64,000 nt of DNA, from positions 248,001 through 312,000 of the forward strand of contig CP145414.1 of assembly GCA_036867785.1 (NCBI GenBank). Reading direction: 5' to 3'. Every line of letters starts with the position of its first letter. The stretch's first letter is position 1. Origin of the DNA: Plasmodiophora brassicae. Lineage: Eukaryota > Endomyxa: Phytomyxea > Phytomyxea > Plasmodiophorida. The position numbers and the translations under genes were made by a program. The notes beneath the pieces were generated by a model. The model was not told the DNA's origin, did not search any database, and worked only from the letters and a program-made list of their open reading frames with translations. Of the stretch, positions 30,493 to 44,975 are shown piece by piece.

Positions 30493-31955
30493 ATGGGGGT
30501 CTACGTCAATGCCCGGACGGCCCGCTGCCTCCGGTCGTACAAGTACAGCGGCGAGGTGCGCACCTGCCTGCCATTGGCGCCAGCAGAACGGGGAAGCGAA
30601 TTGCTGAGCTGCGCAACAGGATCGGTCGTACCTGTTCAAGCTGGTGCTGAACCCGACGGCGGCGGCGCTTGTGGAGTTCGTCCCGCGATGTGTGGCTCCG
30701 AACCTGATCGTAGGAGCGGATGGCAGTGGACGGGTTTCACCCTGGCAAATGATGGTTGCTGCAGACTGTAACCGGCCTGGCTCTGATTGCAGCAGCGGCG
30801 ACGCTGACGACGGTGCTCAGCCCCGACCTGACGGCAACGCTGCCAGCGTCCGCTCACTTCATCTGTGCGGTCTCGATTCTCATGTACCAGACGCTGGACA
30901 ACATGGACGGGAAGCAGGCAAGGCGAACGGGGAATTCCACAGCGTACGGCCTACTGATGGACCATGGCGTGGATGCTATGGCTGTAACTGTCGTTTCCAT
31001 TATGGTGTGTGTGTGTGTTCAACGCGACTGTGCGACGGCTTGTCTGACGACCGGTTGGCCTTGCAGATGGGGAGTATCCTGCAATTGGGAGGTACATGGC
31101 GGCTGTTCGCCATCTGGGCGATTGCGATGACGCCCTTTACAATGGCGACCTGGGAGGAGTACTACACGGGGTCGTTGGTCCTTGCAGAACTGAATGGCCC
31201 CAGCGATGGCCAGTTCATTCTCGCCGTATGCTGTCTTCTGCCAGCCGTCTTTGGTACACCGGCGTGAAGGCGTTTCAGTCAGTGATGGTTCCTTATACGG
31301 CCAACAGGAGCTGGCTTCTGGTCAGAGGTCGTCACGCTTCCTTTCGTGAACGTGAGAACGCAGCGGAACGTTCTGGTCGTGCTGCTGGGTATAACAGCAA
31401 TGATCCCGACGGTGATCCTGAACGTCGCTAACGTTCTACGCTCGTAATGCGTCTGCTTGCCCGACATCCTGTGCCCTAATCGTGATTTCGAACAGATCCA
31501 AGACTAGGGAAACAACCTCGGCGCGACTATCCACCCTGTTTCCCTTCATTGTCCTCCTGACGAACGCATCGATCTGGATGTTAATGTCTCCTGCAAGAAT
31601 CGTCGAACTGCATCCGCGAATGTTTCTGTTGGCGAACGGGTTCACGTTCGGCAACCTGGCCTGTCAGTGCCTTACGCGTCATCATCCGCGCTCACACATG
31701 GACCTAAACTGTCTTATCATTGCAGGCAAGTTGATGTTCGCCCATATCGGCGGGTTTCCCTATGCAACCTGGCGAGCCGCTCTGGTTCCTGTCTCTATTG
31801 CTGCGCTGAATGCAGCGGTGGGCGCTCCCGTTGACGAATCTCTCGTCGCCGTCCTTTGTCTAACGACAGCCTTTCTTGCATGGCTTCATTTTGTGGTTAT
31901 TGCGACCAAAGAGATCACGGATGCCCTGGGCATTCGGGTGTTCTTTGTCAAGTAA
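30493..31955 (+). CDS. Ethanolamine/choline phosphotransferase (CDP-alcohol family)
   Basis: This enzyme transfers phosphoethanolamine or phosphocholine from the CDP-alcohol to diacylglycerol in the ER/Golgi, the last step of the Kennedy pathway. Seven exons (30493-30555, 30620-30709, 30765-31004, 31067-31253, 31308-31443, 31496-31662, 31726-31955) give 370 residues. The N-terminus has YKYSGE|DRSYLFKLVLNP and APNLI|T. The catalytic CDP-alcohol signature DG-x2-AR-x8-G-x3-D-x3-D is intact in DGKQARRTGNSTAYGLLMDH then GVD. About eight to ten membrane helices follow, and the tail HFVVIATKEITDALGIRVF is typical. Ethanolamine versus choline preference cannot be told from sequence. Intron 3 contains a (GT)n run at its 5' end. 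Confidence 0.95.
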
Positions 31956-32083
31956 CAGGTGCGTCATTGTCCCATTTACACAAAACCAATCTCGTGTGCC
32001 GTTCATCGTCCTGTCTGCCCGTGAACCCACCTACCGTGCAGAGTCGACCTCGATCGTACTTTATCATGTTCAAGTTGGCATAC

Positions 32084-34249
<2,166 letters not shown>

Positions 34250-34428
34250 GACGACGACGCCCCCCGAAACGAAAATGACGTTCGCCTTTTGCACTTTCGC
34301 ACGGGGGACGGCGTCGCTCCGTCGAAGCTGCAATTCAACGCGGGCGTGGGGTCGTTCGTTCGTAGTAAGAGGACGTATTCGCTAATAATGGTTTAATGAC
34401 GTTGTCATTCGTGGTTGTTTTTGGTGTT

Positions 34429-37400
34429 TCAGAGATGCGACCGGTACGTCGCCGAGCGCGTCGGGCTGCCGGGTCGGCGTCGGATCGGCGCGCGCTGCTC
34501 CGGCGTCTGGCGCGGCGCGTCGTCCGTCGCGTCGGCGCTGGCGCCGTTCGCCGCCCGCGTGTACGGGTTGCGTTTCGCGCCGTGCCGGTCCGACGGGGCC
34601 GGGGCCGGGCGCCCGCGTCGCGGGTGCCCGTCTGCTGCGAGCGGGGCGTCCTCGTCCCGTGCATCGCTCTGCCATGGCTGACGAACGCCTTCGCAGTCGT
34701 CGTCGCCGACGCCGGGGAATCCGACCAGGTCGCCGCTGACGCCGACAACGTCGGCTGGAGGAACGCGCTCAGGAACAATGCCGACGCCTTCGATCGCGCC
34801 GGTGCTGTTGGCGGGCGCCGTCGCGTTGTTCGCGTCGTTGTCGGGTGTGGCGACAGCAATGAACTCCTCGACGACGGCGAACAGCGGCCCGTCGATGTTG
34901 CTGGTGGCGGTCGTGACGCCCTGGACGGCGATCGCCTCCGTGCCATCGCTGAACACGACGGCGACGGCCTCGGTCGTCTCGATCAGGTCGATGATGAGCG
35001 TGCGCTTCGGGAACAGGAGGTACACGCCGCCGCCGACCGCCTTCCCGCTGCTCGAGTTGACGAAGACGGCTGGCTGGAACGGGACAGGGGCCGACACCGA
35101 CCTGCAGTACGCTGGGACCGACGTGCTCGCCGTGCTGTTGCTGTTGTTGCTGCTGCTGCTGCTGTTGTTGTTCAGCATGAGCTGGGCGACCTGGGTGGGC
35201 GTGGCGATCGCCGACAGCGGCACACCCGTCCTGGATTCGTTCATGGCATTGTCCACGAACGCGAACAGGGCCGGAACAGGTACGCCTAGGACGGTCTTGT
35301 TCTGCATCCTGCCGAGGCCCACCGGCGAAGCCGTCGCTGGGACCGCGTTGCTGCTGCTGTTGGTCGGGGTTGCCGGTGCCGACGACGGAACCGGCGTCAC
35401 GTTGTTGGTCGTCAGGGGCGCCGGCGCTGTGCTAGTCGGCGAAGGCACCGGGGCCGGGACGACGAGCGCCGGCGTGTTGCCGGGTGCACCAACGGCGGGC
35501 ACTGGAGCAGCGCTGGCGACGACGTTGACGGGCGCCACGCTGGGCCACGTGCTGCCGGCAGGGCTGGCAGGCAGGTTGGTCGGTGATCCGGTCGGCACCA
35601 TCGACAAAGGAACCGCCGTTGGGAACGTGGTCGGGGCAACCGTTGGCGCCAGCGTTTCAGGGATGAACCCGTTGTTGTTGTTGTTGGCGTTGCCGTTGGT
35701 GTTGGTGTTACCGTTAGCGTTGTTGTTGGCGTTGCCGTTAGCGTTGTTGTTGGCGTTGGCGTTGCCATTGGCGTTGGTGTTGCCGTTGGAATTGCTGTTG
35801 GTGTTGGCGTTACCGTTGGCGTTGTTGTTGGTGTTGCCGTTCGAGTTGGCGTTACTGTTGGTGTTGCCGTTGGTGTTGGCGTTACCGTTGGTGTTGCCGT
35901 TGGTGTTGGTGTTGCCATTGGTGTTGGTGTTGCCATTGGTGTTGCCGTTGGCGTTGCTGTTGGTGTTGCCGTTGCTGTTGGCGTTACCGTTGGTGTTGGC
36001 GTTACTGTTGGTGTTGCCGTTGGTGTTGGTGTTGCCATTGGTGTTGCCATTGGCGTTGGTGTTGCCATTGGCGTTGGTGTTGCCGTTGGCGTTGCTGTTG
36101 GTGTTGGCGTTACCGTTGGTGTTGCCGTTGGCGTTGCTGTTGGTGTTGGCGTTACCGTTGGTGTTGCCGTTGCTGTTGGCGTTACCGTTGCTGTTGGTGT
36201 TGCCGTTGACACTGCTGTTGGCATTCCCGTTGGTGTTACCGTTGGCGTTGCTGTTGGTATTGCCGTTGGCGTTGCTGTTGGTGTTGCCGTTGGTGTTACC
36301 ATTGGCGTTGATGTTACCGTTGGTGGTGCTGTTGCCGTTGTTGTTTCCGGCGGTGTTACCGGTGGTGTTGCCGTTGCTGTTGCCGTTCCCATTGGCGTTA
36401 CCGATGGCGATGGTAATCCCGTTGCCGTTCCAGGTACTGTTGCCGTTGAAGTTGCTCTTGGCGTTGCCGTTGAAGTTGCTGGCGATGGTGTTGCCGTTGC
36501 TGGCAACGTTGCCCATGTTGCCGTTGACGTTGCCGGTATCACCGTTGGCGGGCTTGGTGCCAAGGTTGCCGGCGTTCGTGCCGACGCCTTGGTTCATCGT
36601 GACCGGAATGACGACAGGAGCCGGCGACGTGGCACTACGGCCACCCTGAGCTGGCACCGGCGATGGGGCCGCAATGAACGGAGCCGGCGTGGCGACGTCG
36701 TTCTGGCAACCAGGGCACGCGGCGTTGCCGGTCGCCGGCAGGACCTCGACGACAGGTGCCTGGGACAGGACGCTCTCCATCGTCGACGTGCTCTGCGCCA
36801 TGGGCGTCGACTGCACGCCAGGACTGGGAAGCGCACCCAGGCCGGCGCCCTCCAGCAGGCTGGACACGATGCCTAGGTCCTCGCTGGTCAGGTCGCCCGT
36901 GTCGACGTCCGACGCCAGCGTCCCGTTCACCGTCTTCGCCTGCGCCACGATCGCCCCGTTCGTCGCGCCGACCTCGATCGTCGTGTTCCCGTTGATCTTG
37001 GCGTCGTTGTCGGCGACGACGCCGTTGACCAGGCCCTGGACCTCGGTGTCGATCGACGCGACGCCGCTCACCGTCTTCGCCTTGGCGTCCGTGTTCGCGT
37101 CCGTCACGTTGACCTGCGAGAAGGACACGTTCCGCGCCGACCCGTCCGACATGGGCACCTCGACGTTCACCTGCTTCTCCTCGATGACGCGGTCGACCGC
37201 GTGTGTCGTGTTGGCGCCGGCGCCGGTGGCCGCCGCCGTGTCCACCGACAGCACCGACGAGATGCTGTCGATCGCGGCAGCATCATCCGGGCGCACCTCC
37301 ATGCCGCCGTACGATCGCGTCGTCGTCGGCGTCGTGCTGTTCACCGACTCGAGCGTCGACACGTCGCGCCGGCTCGTCACCGACGTGACGTTGATGTCGG

Positions 37401-37602
37401 TCCCCGGGAGCGTCATCGTGGCGACCACCGGCGGCAGGTTGGTGACCTCGGTCTCCTTCGTGATGGCGACTGCGGGCGCAGGCGTCGACGTCTCGATAAC
37501 GACCTGGGCCGGCGCGTACGCCGACGGCGACGACGGCGCGTACCCGGTGCCGCGGGCGGTCCCGACCAGCATCAGGGCGGCCAGCACGGCCATCATCGTC
37601 AT
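34429..37602 (-). CDS. Secreted Asn-rich protein with a giant NxNG repeat
   Basis: One uninterrupted frame of 1,057 residues runs from ATG 37602. It opens with a signal peptide ([18 protein letters not shown]). Residues ~20-300 are Thr/Val/Ser-rich, like a beta-helical or adhesin stalk. A core of ~290 residues (DNA about 35,670-36,560) is a near-pure four-residue pattern N-[TSAG]-N-G. It is followed by Pro/Ala/Thr linkers, a Ser/Asn homopolymer patch and a globular-like tail ([18 protein letters not shown]). The end is Arg/Pro-rich and lacks an obvious GPI signal or span. Abundant N-x-T/S sites predict heavy N-glycosylation. Probably a cell-surface or extracellular matrix protein. No homologous family is recognised, and the last ~80 residues may instead be spliced. 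Confidence 0.75.
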   Translation of the reverse strand: MTMMAVLAALMLVGTARGTGYAPSSPSAYAPAQVVIETSTPAPAVAITKETEVTNLPPVVATMTLPGTDINVTSVTSRRDVSTLESVNSTTPTTTRSYGGMEVRPDDAAAIDSISSVLSVDTAAATGAGANTTHAVDRVIEEKQVNVEVPMSDGSARNVSFSQVNVTDANTDAKAKTVSGVASIDTEVQGLVNGVVADNDAKINGNTTIEVGATNGAIVAQAKTVNGTLASDVDTGDLTSEDLGIVSSLLEGAGLGALPSPGVQSTPMAQSTSTMESVLSQAPVVEVLPATGNAACPGCQNDVATPAPFIAAPSPVPAQGGRSATSPAPVVIPVTMNQGVGTNAGNLGTKPANGDTGNVNGNMGNVASNGNTIASNFNGNAKSNFNGNSTWNGNGITIAIGNANGNGNSNGNTTGNTAGNNNGNSTTNGNINANGNTNGNTNSNANGNTNSNANGNTNGNANSSVNGNTNSNGNANSNGNTNGNANTNSNANGNTNGNANTNSNANGNTNANGNTNANGNTNGNTNTNGNTNSNANTNGNANSNGNTNSNANGNTNGNTNTNGNTNTNGNTNGNANTNGNTNSNANSNGNTNNNANGNANTNSNSNGNTNANGNANANNNANGNANNNANGNTNTNGNANNNNNGFIPETLAPTVAPTTFPTAVPLSMVPTGSPTNLPASPAGSTWPSVAPVNVVASAAPVPAVGAPGNTPALVVPAPVPSPTSTAPAPLTTNNVTPVPSSAPATPTNSSSNAVPATASPVGLGRMQNKTVLGVPVPALFAFVDNAMNESRTGVPLSAIATPTQVAQLMLNNNSSSSSNNSNSTASTSVPAYCRSVSAPVPFQPAVFVNSSSGKAVGGGVYLLFPKRTLIIDLIETTEAVAVVFSDGTEAIAVQGVTTATSNIDGPLFAVVEEFIAVATPDNDANNATAPANSTGAIEGVGIVPERVPPADVVGVSGDLVGFPGVGDDDCEGVRQPWQSDARDEDAPLAADGHPRRGRPAPAPSDRHGAKRNPYTRAANGASADATDDAPRQTPEQRAPIRRRPGSPTRSATYRSHL
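35670..36420 (-). repeat. Coding hexamer/dodecamer satellite (NxNG repeat)
   Basis: The plus strand is a long array of GTTGCCGTTG, GTTGGTGTT and similar units, all multiples of 3 bp, encoding (N-x-N-G)n on the minus strand. The array stays in frame throughout. The opposite strand reads as an equally open Leu/Pro/Val frame, which is a shadow. Confidence 0.9.
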
Positions 37603-38921
37603 CGTGGGCGACGTCGTTACTAAGTTATTAGCGAATAGGGATCGGGGTGGTCGTTCGGTGGGGGTTGTCAGATAAATAGAATTGTGCACAGGCGGGCGAC
37701 CGACTGGCGCGAGCGACTGCCCCAGTATCCGACCACGTCTGTCGCGTGTTGCGTCACCACCGTCGCGTCATGGGGGGGTGGCCCCGTGTGACTCATATCC
37801 AGGATGGCCACTGCGACGCACGTTGCAACTGGCCAACGCACACCTGCCCCACGAATCCGATGACTCATCGGGCGCCATCGCTGAACTTGCCCGCCCTGGG
37901 CATACCATACCGAAAGGTCCCAACAGCGGCATGCGCGCCCGCGGCGACTGGTGTCTCGCGCGTTCGACCCGCCACAGTTCCGCTACGTACACTGACGCGT
38001 GCCCTTTGTGCATAGTGCACCGGCAGTAAATCTACAATGGATGATTGCGGTGCGACGTTCGGGCTCGTTCATCGACTGGGCCCTGGTGCGACAGCACGGT
38101 GTACTCCTGGTCGTCGACCGCAAACCGGATCCGAGATCTGTCCACGCCGTTCAATGCAGCGTGGAAACGTTGGAGAGAAGATAACGATACCGGCGTTGCA
38201 GTGAGATCTTCAGCTAGTGTGCCGTCAGGTCCGGCATCGAACGGCGACCCGGCCAGGTGGGGGCCCTGGGGCGGAGAGTACCTACATGCCGTGCGGCATG
38301 CGGAGTGCGACCAATGTGGTGCGCGACTGCGCGACTGCAGCACTCCGTCCGTCGTTGCCGTCGTCATCCGTCTGCGTGCAGCGCGGTGCGCAACGGCCTG
38401 GCGGATGGATGAGGGGCGCCGGCGGCCGAGGCACACGTCCGGATCGGGCGTGACGCTCCCCGCCGCACCCGCCTGGCGATGATTAGATTCAAGAAGGGCA
38501 GAGAGCGTCGCGCTGCTGCAGCCCCTGCGGGCGCTGCCGCTCGATGACGTCACACGTACACTTGACATGAGCCAGGCCCGTCGTCGTATCGCATCGGATG
38601 GCTTGCAATGATCCTTTGCCATTCGTCACGCTATGCGTGTTGCATGACAACAGAGCGTGGGCTGTCGCCCGCACGGATCCACCCGGCGTCTCGGAAATGG
38701 CGATCGGTGAGCGCCAAGTGCGCCCCGATGGTGCCCCGCGTGTCTCCTATTCTCAATAATAAACTCGACGCTGACATAATTCCTCACGTCGTGCACGTGC
38801 GATATCGGGGAACGCCTGCAAGCAACGACGGCGTCGAGCAGGACGTCCTGGGAGGGCAATCGACACCGACGTTGGCGTGCGGCGTTAACGGAGTCCGCGT
38901 CATCGCCTGACAGCCTCGGGG
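37603..38921. other. Intergenic region, no gene recognised
   Basis: Short open frames exist on both strands but none resembles a family. It lies between the divergent starts of the secreted repeat protein and mitochondrial PheRS. An AT-rich TCAGATAAATAGAATTG near 37669-37685 could be the promoter of the repeat protein. A 16-bp palindrome CATGCCGTGCGGCATG lies near 38286. Confidence 0.45.
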
Positions 38922-40346
38922 ATGGGGACCTGCGCGCGCCTCGGCCGTCGCCTGTTCGCATCCGGCGCCGTCGGGAACGTCCCCGATTCCGTCAGCGACC
39001 TGCTGGGGCGGAACCTGCACTGCCAGGCGGGCCACCCGCTGCACATCGTGAAGAACCTCGTGGCGCGGTCGTTCCCGGGGTTCACCCTGTTCGACAACGT
39101 TAGGCGGGCGCCCTGGTGGGATCCATCAAATGGTCAATGCTGACCGTCCCCCGTGTGTCCCAGCTGTCGCCCGTGGTCACCGTGAGGCAGTGCTTCGATG
39201 AGCTCCTGATCCCCGACGATCACGTATCGCGCCGCCCAACGGACACCTTCTTCGTCGACGGCGAACACGTCCTGCGGACCCATGTCCGGTCGAGTCGGTC
39301 GGCTGGAACGTTCGCGGCAAACGTGCTGAACCGCTTGCTCGACAGACGTCTGCGCATCAGACCGACCTGATGCGCGAGGGGCACACCAGGTTCCTGGTGT
39401 GCGGCGACTGCTACCGTCGGGACGAAATTGATCGATCGCACTACCCGGCGTTCCATCAGGTAGGGGGCGGGCACACGTCTCGCTCGGTCTGACACGACAT
39501 GCCACCTACATGATGCTGCTGCTGTGCCCCCAGATCGAGGGCGTTGCGCTGTTCGATAATCGCCCCAGCGACGACGAGGTCGTCACCGATCTGAAGGCGT
39601 CGCTCGACAAGATGGTGCAGGACGTGCTGGGGCGCGGTGGGCAGAAGGTCGATACGCGATGGGTGGATGCGTATTTCCCGTTCACAGAGCCGTCGTTTGA
39701 ACTCGAGGTACGTGCTGCCGAACGCTGACGCAACGGTCCGGTCGGTGCCGACCCGCCGCTCTCAGGTCTACTACAACGACACATGGATGGAGTTGCTCGG
39801 GTGCGGCGCTATCCACAAAGACATCATTGGGACCAAGTGCGGCCTGCCCGAGGCGACCTCAGGCTGGGCATTCGGTGGGTCGGCACTCGGGCCTCGTGCC
39901 CGTGCGCGCGCGCTACTCGAAACTGACGTCGGCGTTCAGGGATCGGGCTGGAACGCCTGGCCATGGCCATGTTCGACATCCCCGACATCCGGTTGTTCTG
40001 GAGCCGCGACCCGCGTTTCACCCAGCAGTTCCGGGAGGGCGACCTGACGACCAAGTTCAGGCCGTACTCCAAGTACCCGCCGTGCCTGAAGGATATCAGC
40101 TTCTGGACCCAGGCCGGCTTCCACGACAACGACTTCTACGAGGCCGTCCGCGAGGTCGCCGGCGACCTCGTCGAGGCCGTCGAACCTATCGACGACTTCC
40201 GGTGCCCGAAGACGCAACGCCACAGCAAGTGCTACCGGATCACGTACCGCTCCATGGACCGCAACCTGGTCAACAGCGACGTCGACCAGATCCAGAGCCG
40301 CCTTCGCGACAACGTCCAGTCGCGCCTCAATGTCGAGTTACGCTAA
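38922..40346 (+). CDS. FARS2: Mitochondrial phenylalanyl-tRNA synthetase
   Basis: A monomeric class II synthetase that charges mitochondrial tRNA-Phe. Six exons (38922-39098, 39164-39283, 39346-39459, 39534-39707, 39766-39874, 39940-40346) give 366 residues, close to animal FARS2. The first residues (MGTCARLGRRLFASGAVG) are a plausible presequence. Class II motifs are rebuilt: HPLHIVKNL, LSPVVTVRQCFDELLIP, LRTH|TSAHQTDLMREG (motif 2 region), CGDCYRRDEIDRSHYPAFHQ|IEGV, WVDAYFPFTEPSFELE|V and motif 3 WAFG|IGLERLAM. The C-terminus is the FDX-ACB anticodon-binding domain (YPPCLKDISFW, EAVREVAGDLVEAV, HSKCYRITYRSMDRNL). Introns are 58-74 bp. Very secure. Confidence 0.97.
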
Positions 40347-40567
40347 ACGAACGGGCGCGTCCTGTGCAGGCGGCGCACGCTACAGCCGGTAGACGGGATC
40401 GGTTGTATTGCCGCGCGCGTCCACATGACAACGTGCAACGGCACGATGGTAGCAGCGAACGGGCGCGGGGCCCGCTGGCGCCCACTCGTTGGCAAGGTCG
40501 TTGGCAAAGTCGTCGTCCCGAGCCCAATACGGGGCCCCGGGGAGCAGCAGATCGTTCGCCCCATGGA

Positions 40568-41299
40568 TCACAGTGGCCTGATCGTGGGTCGCCCACGACG
40601 CTTCCGATTGCGGCGATGGTTCGGGTTCGCGTTGGCGTTCGCAGGCGGGAGCGGCCCTTGCTGGGCAGGCGCTGGTTTGGCCGCGGCAGACGACGCGGGC
40701 TTGAGGAGGATACGAACAGGTTCAGTCGTGGGTTGCGGTGCTGCTTCAGTGGGTCCTCCTGCTGCTGCTGCTGCTGTGGCCGCTGCCGCCCCTTTCTTCT
40801 TCTTCTTCTTCTTGGCCTTGGGTTTACGTGAGGCGCGCGTCTTCTCGCCCGTTGCCGCTGGCGTTCGCGCCATGCGATCCGCGAGGAACCGTACGATTGG
40901 GGGGACGACTGGTGCGGGTGCTTGCGAAGGTTCCGAAGCAGCGGCGGGTTTCGCGGGCGGACGAATCGAGCCGTCTTCCGCCAGCGTGGCCAGGAACGCT
41001 TGGTACTGCGGGTCGGCCTCAATCGTGCCGCACAATGGGTCACGGCGGGACGCGCGTGGCAGTTTCTGGAGCGAGGCGCGCTCGACGCAGGCGGCGCCGG
41101 TGCTGGCGACCAAGCGCTGGCAGATGCCGACCAGGTCGTCCGGACCCGGCACGGGCGACAGCGCGACGTACGCGACACGCTGTTTCGAATTGACATGCGT
41201 GTACGTCGACGCCAGCGACAAGGACGTCAGGCATCGCTTGACATCGCAGTCGTCCGGCAGGCCCCGAACCACCAGCTTCAGGAATCCCGCCGTCGTCAT
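40568..41299 (-). CDS. UPF3: UPF3, nonsense-mediated decay factor
   Basis: UPF3 links the exon-junction complex to UPF2 in nonsense-mediated mRNA decay. A single exon encodes 243 residues. The Smg4/UPF3 domain at residues ~5-105 is an RRM-like fold: FLKLVVRGLPDDCD at the first strand, VAYVALSPVP, and the diagnostic end RRDPLCGTIEADPQYQAFL. The rest is low-complexity: a Lys-rich block (KPKAKKKKKKKG), Ala/Pro linkers and a basic Arg/Asn tail (NHRRNRKRRGRP). The strand-2 segment is shorter than in animals. The gene is tail-to-tail with FARS2. The presence of UPF3 fits an intron-rich genome. Confidence 0.85.
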   Translation of the reverse strand: MTTAGFLKLVVRGLPDDCDVKRCLTSLSLASTYTHVNSKQRVAYVALSPVPGPDDLVGICQRLVASTGAACVERASLQKLPRASRRDPLCGTIEADPQYQAFLATLAEDGSIRPPAKPAAASEPSQAPAPVVPPIVRFLADRMARTPAATGEKTRASRKPKAKKKKKKKGAAAATAAAAAGGPTEAAPQPTTEPVRILLKPASSAAAKPAPAQQGPLPPANANANPNHRRNRKRRGRPTIRPL

Positions 41300-41567
41300 G
41301 GCCAGCGGCAATGACCGCCACGTTCGGACTTTCCCCGCAAAACGCGCAAAACACAAATCGTGGGGCCGACGGGGACGATGTTTTGGAGCGCACGCGCGCC
41401 GCCTGCAGTCGTCACTCGGGACGTGTTACGAGCCGCGCGCGCGCGCCTCATGAACCAGACGACGTGCGAGCAACCGCGTTAGTTTACTGAATATAATACA
41501 TCAACGGGTCCAGGGTCCTAACGGTACATGACCGGCAATTACGATTCTTAACGTTGCTGCTTGCTAT

Positions 41568-43699
41568 CTACAGGTCGAGGTCGGACGTGGCACCGGCCAG
41601 CGATTGTTGGCAGGTGGGGCAGGAGATCTGGCCCGCGTCGGCGATGCCGCCGCAGACCGGGCAGATGACCTGGGACACGAGCCGCTGGCACTCCCGGCGC
41701 CAGGACTCGGCTTCCGCCTCCCGTCTGGAGCTGAGCTCGACCAGGTGCGCCTTGTCCATCTCCAGCTGCTCCACCTTCATCTGCAGCATCCTCAGGTTGA
41801 GCTCCTCGGAGCCTGAACTGCTCCCCATGCCCAGCGCCGGCGAACTCGACCGGGACCGGCTCGCCGACGGCGCCCACGACGACAGGCCCGCCGCCGAATC
41901 GTTCCATATACGGAAGCTGTTGTCGAACGCCGAATCGGCCGGCGTCGGCTGCCAGATCTGGTTCCGGTCGATCAGGGCCGGCAGCGGCGGCGGCAGAATG
42001 AACCGCGGGCGTTCCAGGCCGCCGCCTGGAGCCGCCGCCGCCGGGCCATGATCACGCGGCGACGCACCCAGGACCGGGTCGTTCGTGGTCGACAGCAGGC
42101 GCGCCCGAGCAGCAGCCGACGCCGCTACGGCAGCGGCCATCGTCGTCGACGCTGCCGACGGCCGCTGAGCGGACGTCGTCGTTCCCGCTGCGATGTCGCG
42201 CTCGTAGGCGGCCAGGGCGCGACCCTGCCGCTGCATGTCGGCGAGACCGTGCGCGTGCGTACAGAGCGGTCCCCAGGTGCACCTGAACCGGCGCGTCGTT
42301 AAGCATGGGCAAAGGTACAGCACAAAAGGGCGCGCGACACGGGCCCGTACCTGGACGGGTCCGTCTCGCTGTAGTTGTTGCACGGCGACGTCTTGTAGAT
42401 GTTCGGGTGGTACATCTGCTCCAGCAGCGTGTGCGAGTACCGGCAGGCGTCGCCGTCCGGGCAGCGCGACGGGTCCCGCCAGTTCTTCGTGGCGCCGCCC
42501 GACTTCACGTACGGGCACGGCTGCTCGGAATAGAAGAAGAACTTGGGGCATCGCCGCCGCTCCTTCAGGTTGTGGTACCGTTCGCACGTTCGCGGGCAGC
42601 TCTTCTGTGGGCACCGATCCGTCTTGTAGCACAGCATGTAGTACGCCGGGTTGTCGCGAGTGATGCCCAGTTCGACGTCGGTCGCGATCGTCACCGGGAA
42701 CGACGACGGCGACCCGGACGCCCCGCCCGGGTGCGACTTGAGGAACGAGCGCTCGGCGGCCGTATGGCAGGGCGCCGGGAAGCGGAGCTCGCCGGGGCCG
42801 TGCGCCTTGGCGCAGTGCTGGCCGAACCCGGTGCAGATGCCGTTCTGCAGGGCGTGCGGGCAGAGCTGCGTCTTGTAGACCAGCGGGTGGTAGATCATCT
42901 CCTCGGTGCTGTGCGCGTACCGGCAGGCGTCGCCCTGCGGGCACCGTCGCTTCCCGTGCGACGTCTGCACGTACCGGCACCGGGTCGGCGCGTAGTTGTA
43001 CTCGTCGGCGGACACGAGGACGGGCTTGCGGCGCGTGTGCTTCGAATGGCTGTGGAAGCACGTGTACGAGTCGTTCGGGCAGGCCTTCTGCGCGTGCGCC
43101 TGACACATGTACACGCGGAACTCCTGCATGTACTGCTCGTGCTGGGCCTGCTCGACGAACGGAGCCGGCGCTGGCGGCGGGGTGCTCGTGGTCGCGAACG
43201 ACGACGACGACGGCACCAGGGATGGGAACGAGCGCAGGTCGTTCGTACCCGGTGGTGGCATGGGCCTTGCAGCCTGCACTGGCGGCATTAGGAATGTTAA
43301 CGGGGCCGCCCGCAGTTTCTCTTCGGGAATCGGGTCGTCGGATCGAGCCGGCGACGACGTGCTGACGATGGGCGGCTCCTGTGGGTCCGGGTCTGGCAGA
43401 TCGCCTGCGGCCGGCTCCTGGCAGACGGAGCAGATGCGCGCGTTATCGACGGTGACATAGGTGCACCTGGCGCACATCCATTCTTCGTCGCCGGACGCGT
43501 TCGCCGTGTCGTTGTCGTCGCGGTCGTCGCTAACGCAGTCGACGGGTTCGCCGAGCGGCTTCGACGCGGACGCTTGCTGCTGCTGCTGCTGCTGCCTGGC
43601 GGCTCTGGCTCTGCCCTTGCGCGACCTGGATCCTCTACCGAGGGCGTCGCCGCGAGCCGCCTCGCAGGCGAGCACGCCGAACGAATTACGGACGTCCAT
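41568..43699 (-). CDS. Unkempt-like CCCH zinc finger/RING protein
   Basis: Exons 43699-42351 and 42282-41568 give 687 residues. After a Gln tract and a RanBP2-type finger (CARCTYVTVDNARICSVC) comes the Unkempt fold: FRVYMCQAHAQKACPNDSYTCFHSH, YAPTRCRYV, CPQGDACRYAHSTEEMIYHP, YKTQLCPHALQNGICTGFGQHCAKAH, then a second cluster ending CPDGDACRYSHTLLEQMYHP and CNNYSETDPSR|CTWGPLCTHAHG across the splice joint. That is at least five CCCH fingers in two groups, as in Unkempt, which binds UAG-containing mRNAs and represses translation. A C-terminal coiled coil and a short RING-like pair (CPVCGGIADAGQISCPTC) complete the match. The extra N-terminal RanBP2 finger is unusual. Confidence 0.87.
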
Positions 43700-44975
43700 A
43701 GCGGACCTGTGGGCGGCGTCGTCGGTCAGAACGAGGAGCGTTTGGCGCTAGAGTGCGATCGGCCTGGGGCCGCACGACACACTAACCGAGTCTGGGCGCG
43801 GGTGCTGCTGGGCACAAGGACCGCTCTCCTATGACGAGCTGTACGGGAGGAGGCAGTCGCACGCCTGGGTGATGCAGAAACCGGCGACAGAGGCGCCCGC
43901 CCGGTCCAGCTGCCGAGGACGCGCTGCTAGTCGTCCCTAGATTATGCCGATGGCTAGTCTGGGCGCAGACGCTCCCCAGACAACTGCGACTGTCGCCACG
44001 CCGACCGCCACTTCCCGGTCATGCAAAACTGCGGGCAAAAGGCCGGCAGCCCCGTACGTCACGCGCCGCAAAGGGCTATTTCGGGCCGACAGCTGCAGTT
44101 TGAGGGCGAACGCGTCGGATACGACGACCATAGCGCGGCTGACGAGGGCACCGACGAGCGAGCGTCGGGCCGAAAAAAAGCGAAATACAGCTGTGGATGT
44201 CGGCGCCTGGACCGTTACAGGCCCCGCCTCCTGAATTATCTGATCAGGCCCGGATTGGTTCGCGTGACAGGGGTCCGAACGAACCGACGAGGGGCGCGTA
44301 CGATACCGTCGGTCGCCATTGTGATTGCGTCGTGTTCCGTCGCGGAGCGCGTTCAAAGGCGGCCAATGATGGTCCGCCACGCTGGACGTAGGGCGTGGAT
44401 CCTGCTATACGGGGGATGCCTGACCGACGGACCCGTCATCCCTCGTCGGTCGTTCGGCCACGCGGCCGACGCTGGACGGCTGGGTTGCCATGTTGCGGTT
44501 TGGCACGGTGCCGTGCGGACATGGCGGCATCTCCGAATCGGCGCCGTCGCCGTCGTGGAGGATCGGCGCGCCGAATTAGGCGGGGCACTGAAAATGGACG
44601 CATTGGTGGCAGCAGCGCCGGCTGACGATAAACGGCCCGCCAAACGCGTAGTGTCGGATCGGGGTCGGGCGTTGCCCGGTTCGTACGGTAAAACTTGCTG
44701 GATGCCAACTGGCTCAGGTCAACGTCCGTTTCCGTGCGCCCCAGTAATCGCCTCAATGCATACGTGCCGACGTCGTTTGGACAGCGGTTGTAATCTATTA
44801 TATACCTCCGTCCAGCAAGGGCCTGACATGCCGAGACAATGCATTGACTGCGTGTCGACGGGCTGCCATTCGGCCTGCCTGACCGCAGCTGCAAGTACCG
44901 GTAGTGGGGTGCTTGCTCAGCAGTGAACTGCGCAGATCCAGCCGGAAATACCACGGCGCTCTGATCCCCACCGGG
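43700..44975. other. Intergenic region, no supported gene
   Basis: A 300-codon open frame exists on the plus strand (to 44926) and overlapping ones on the minus strand, but none has recognisable domains, a good ATG context or splice-supported continuation. An AT-rich TCTATTATATACC near 44793-44806 could be the promoter of the methyltransferase downstream. Confidence 0.4.

Noticed and set aside
34778-36649. 623-codon open frame of Leu/Pro/Val repeats opposite the NxNG array
   Set aside because: It is the antisense of the in-frame coding satellite. The minus-strand frame has a signal peptide and coherent flanks, whereas this one is pure hydrophobic repeat without a membrane-protein pattern.
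38032-38622. Minus-strand open frame of about 195 codons
   Set aside because: Starts from a non-ATG codon or weak ATG, no domain or splice continuity. The end region looks faintly protein-like but not enough to call a gene.
44021-44926. Plus-strand open frame of about 300 codons
   Set aside because: No ATG in good position, no domain, arbitrary composition on both strands; GC-rich DNA gives many such frames.
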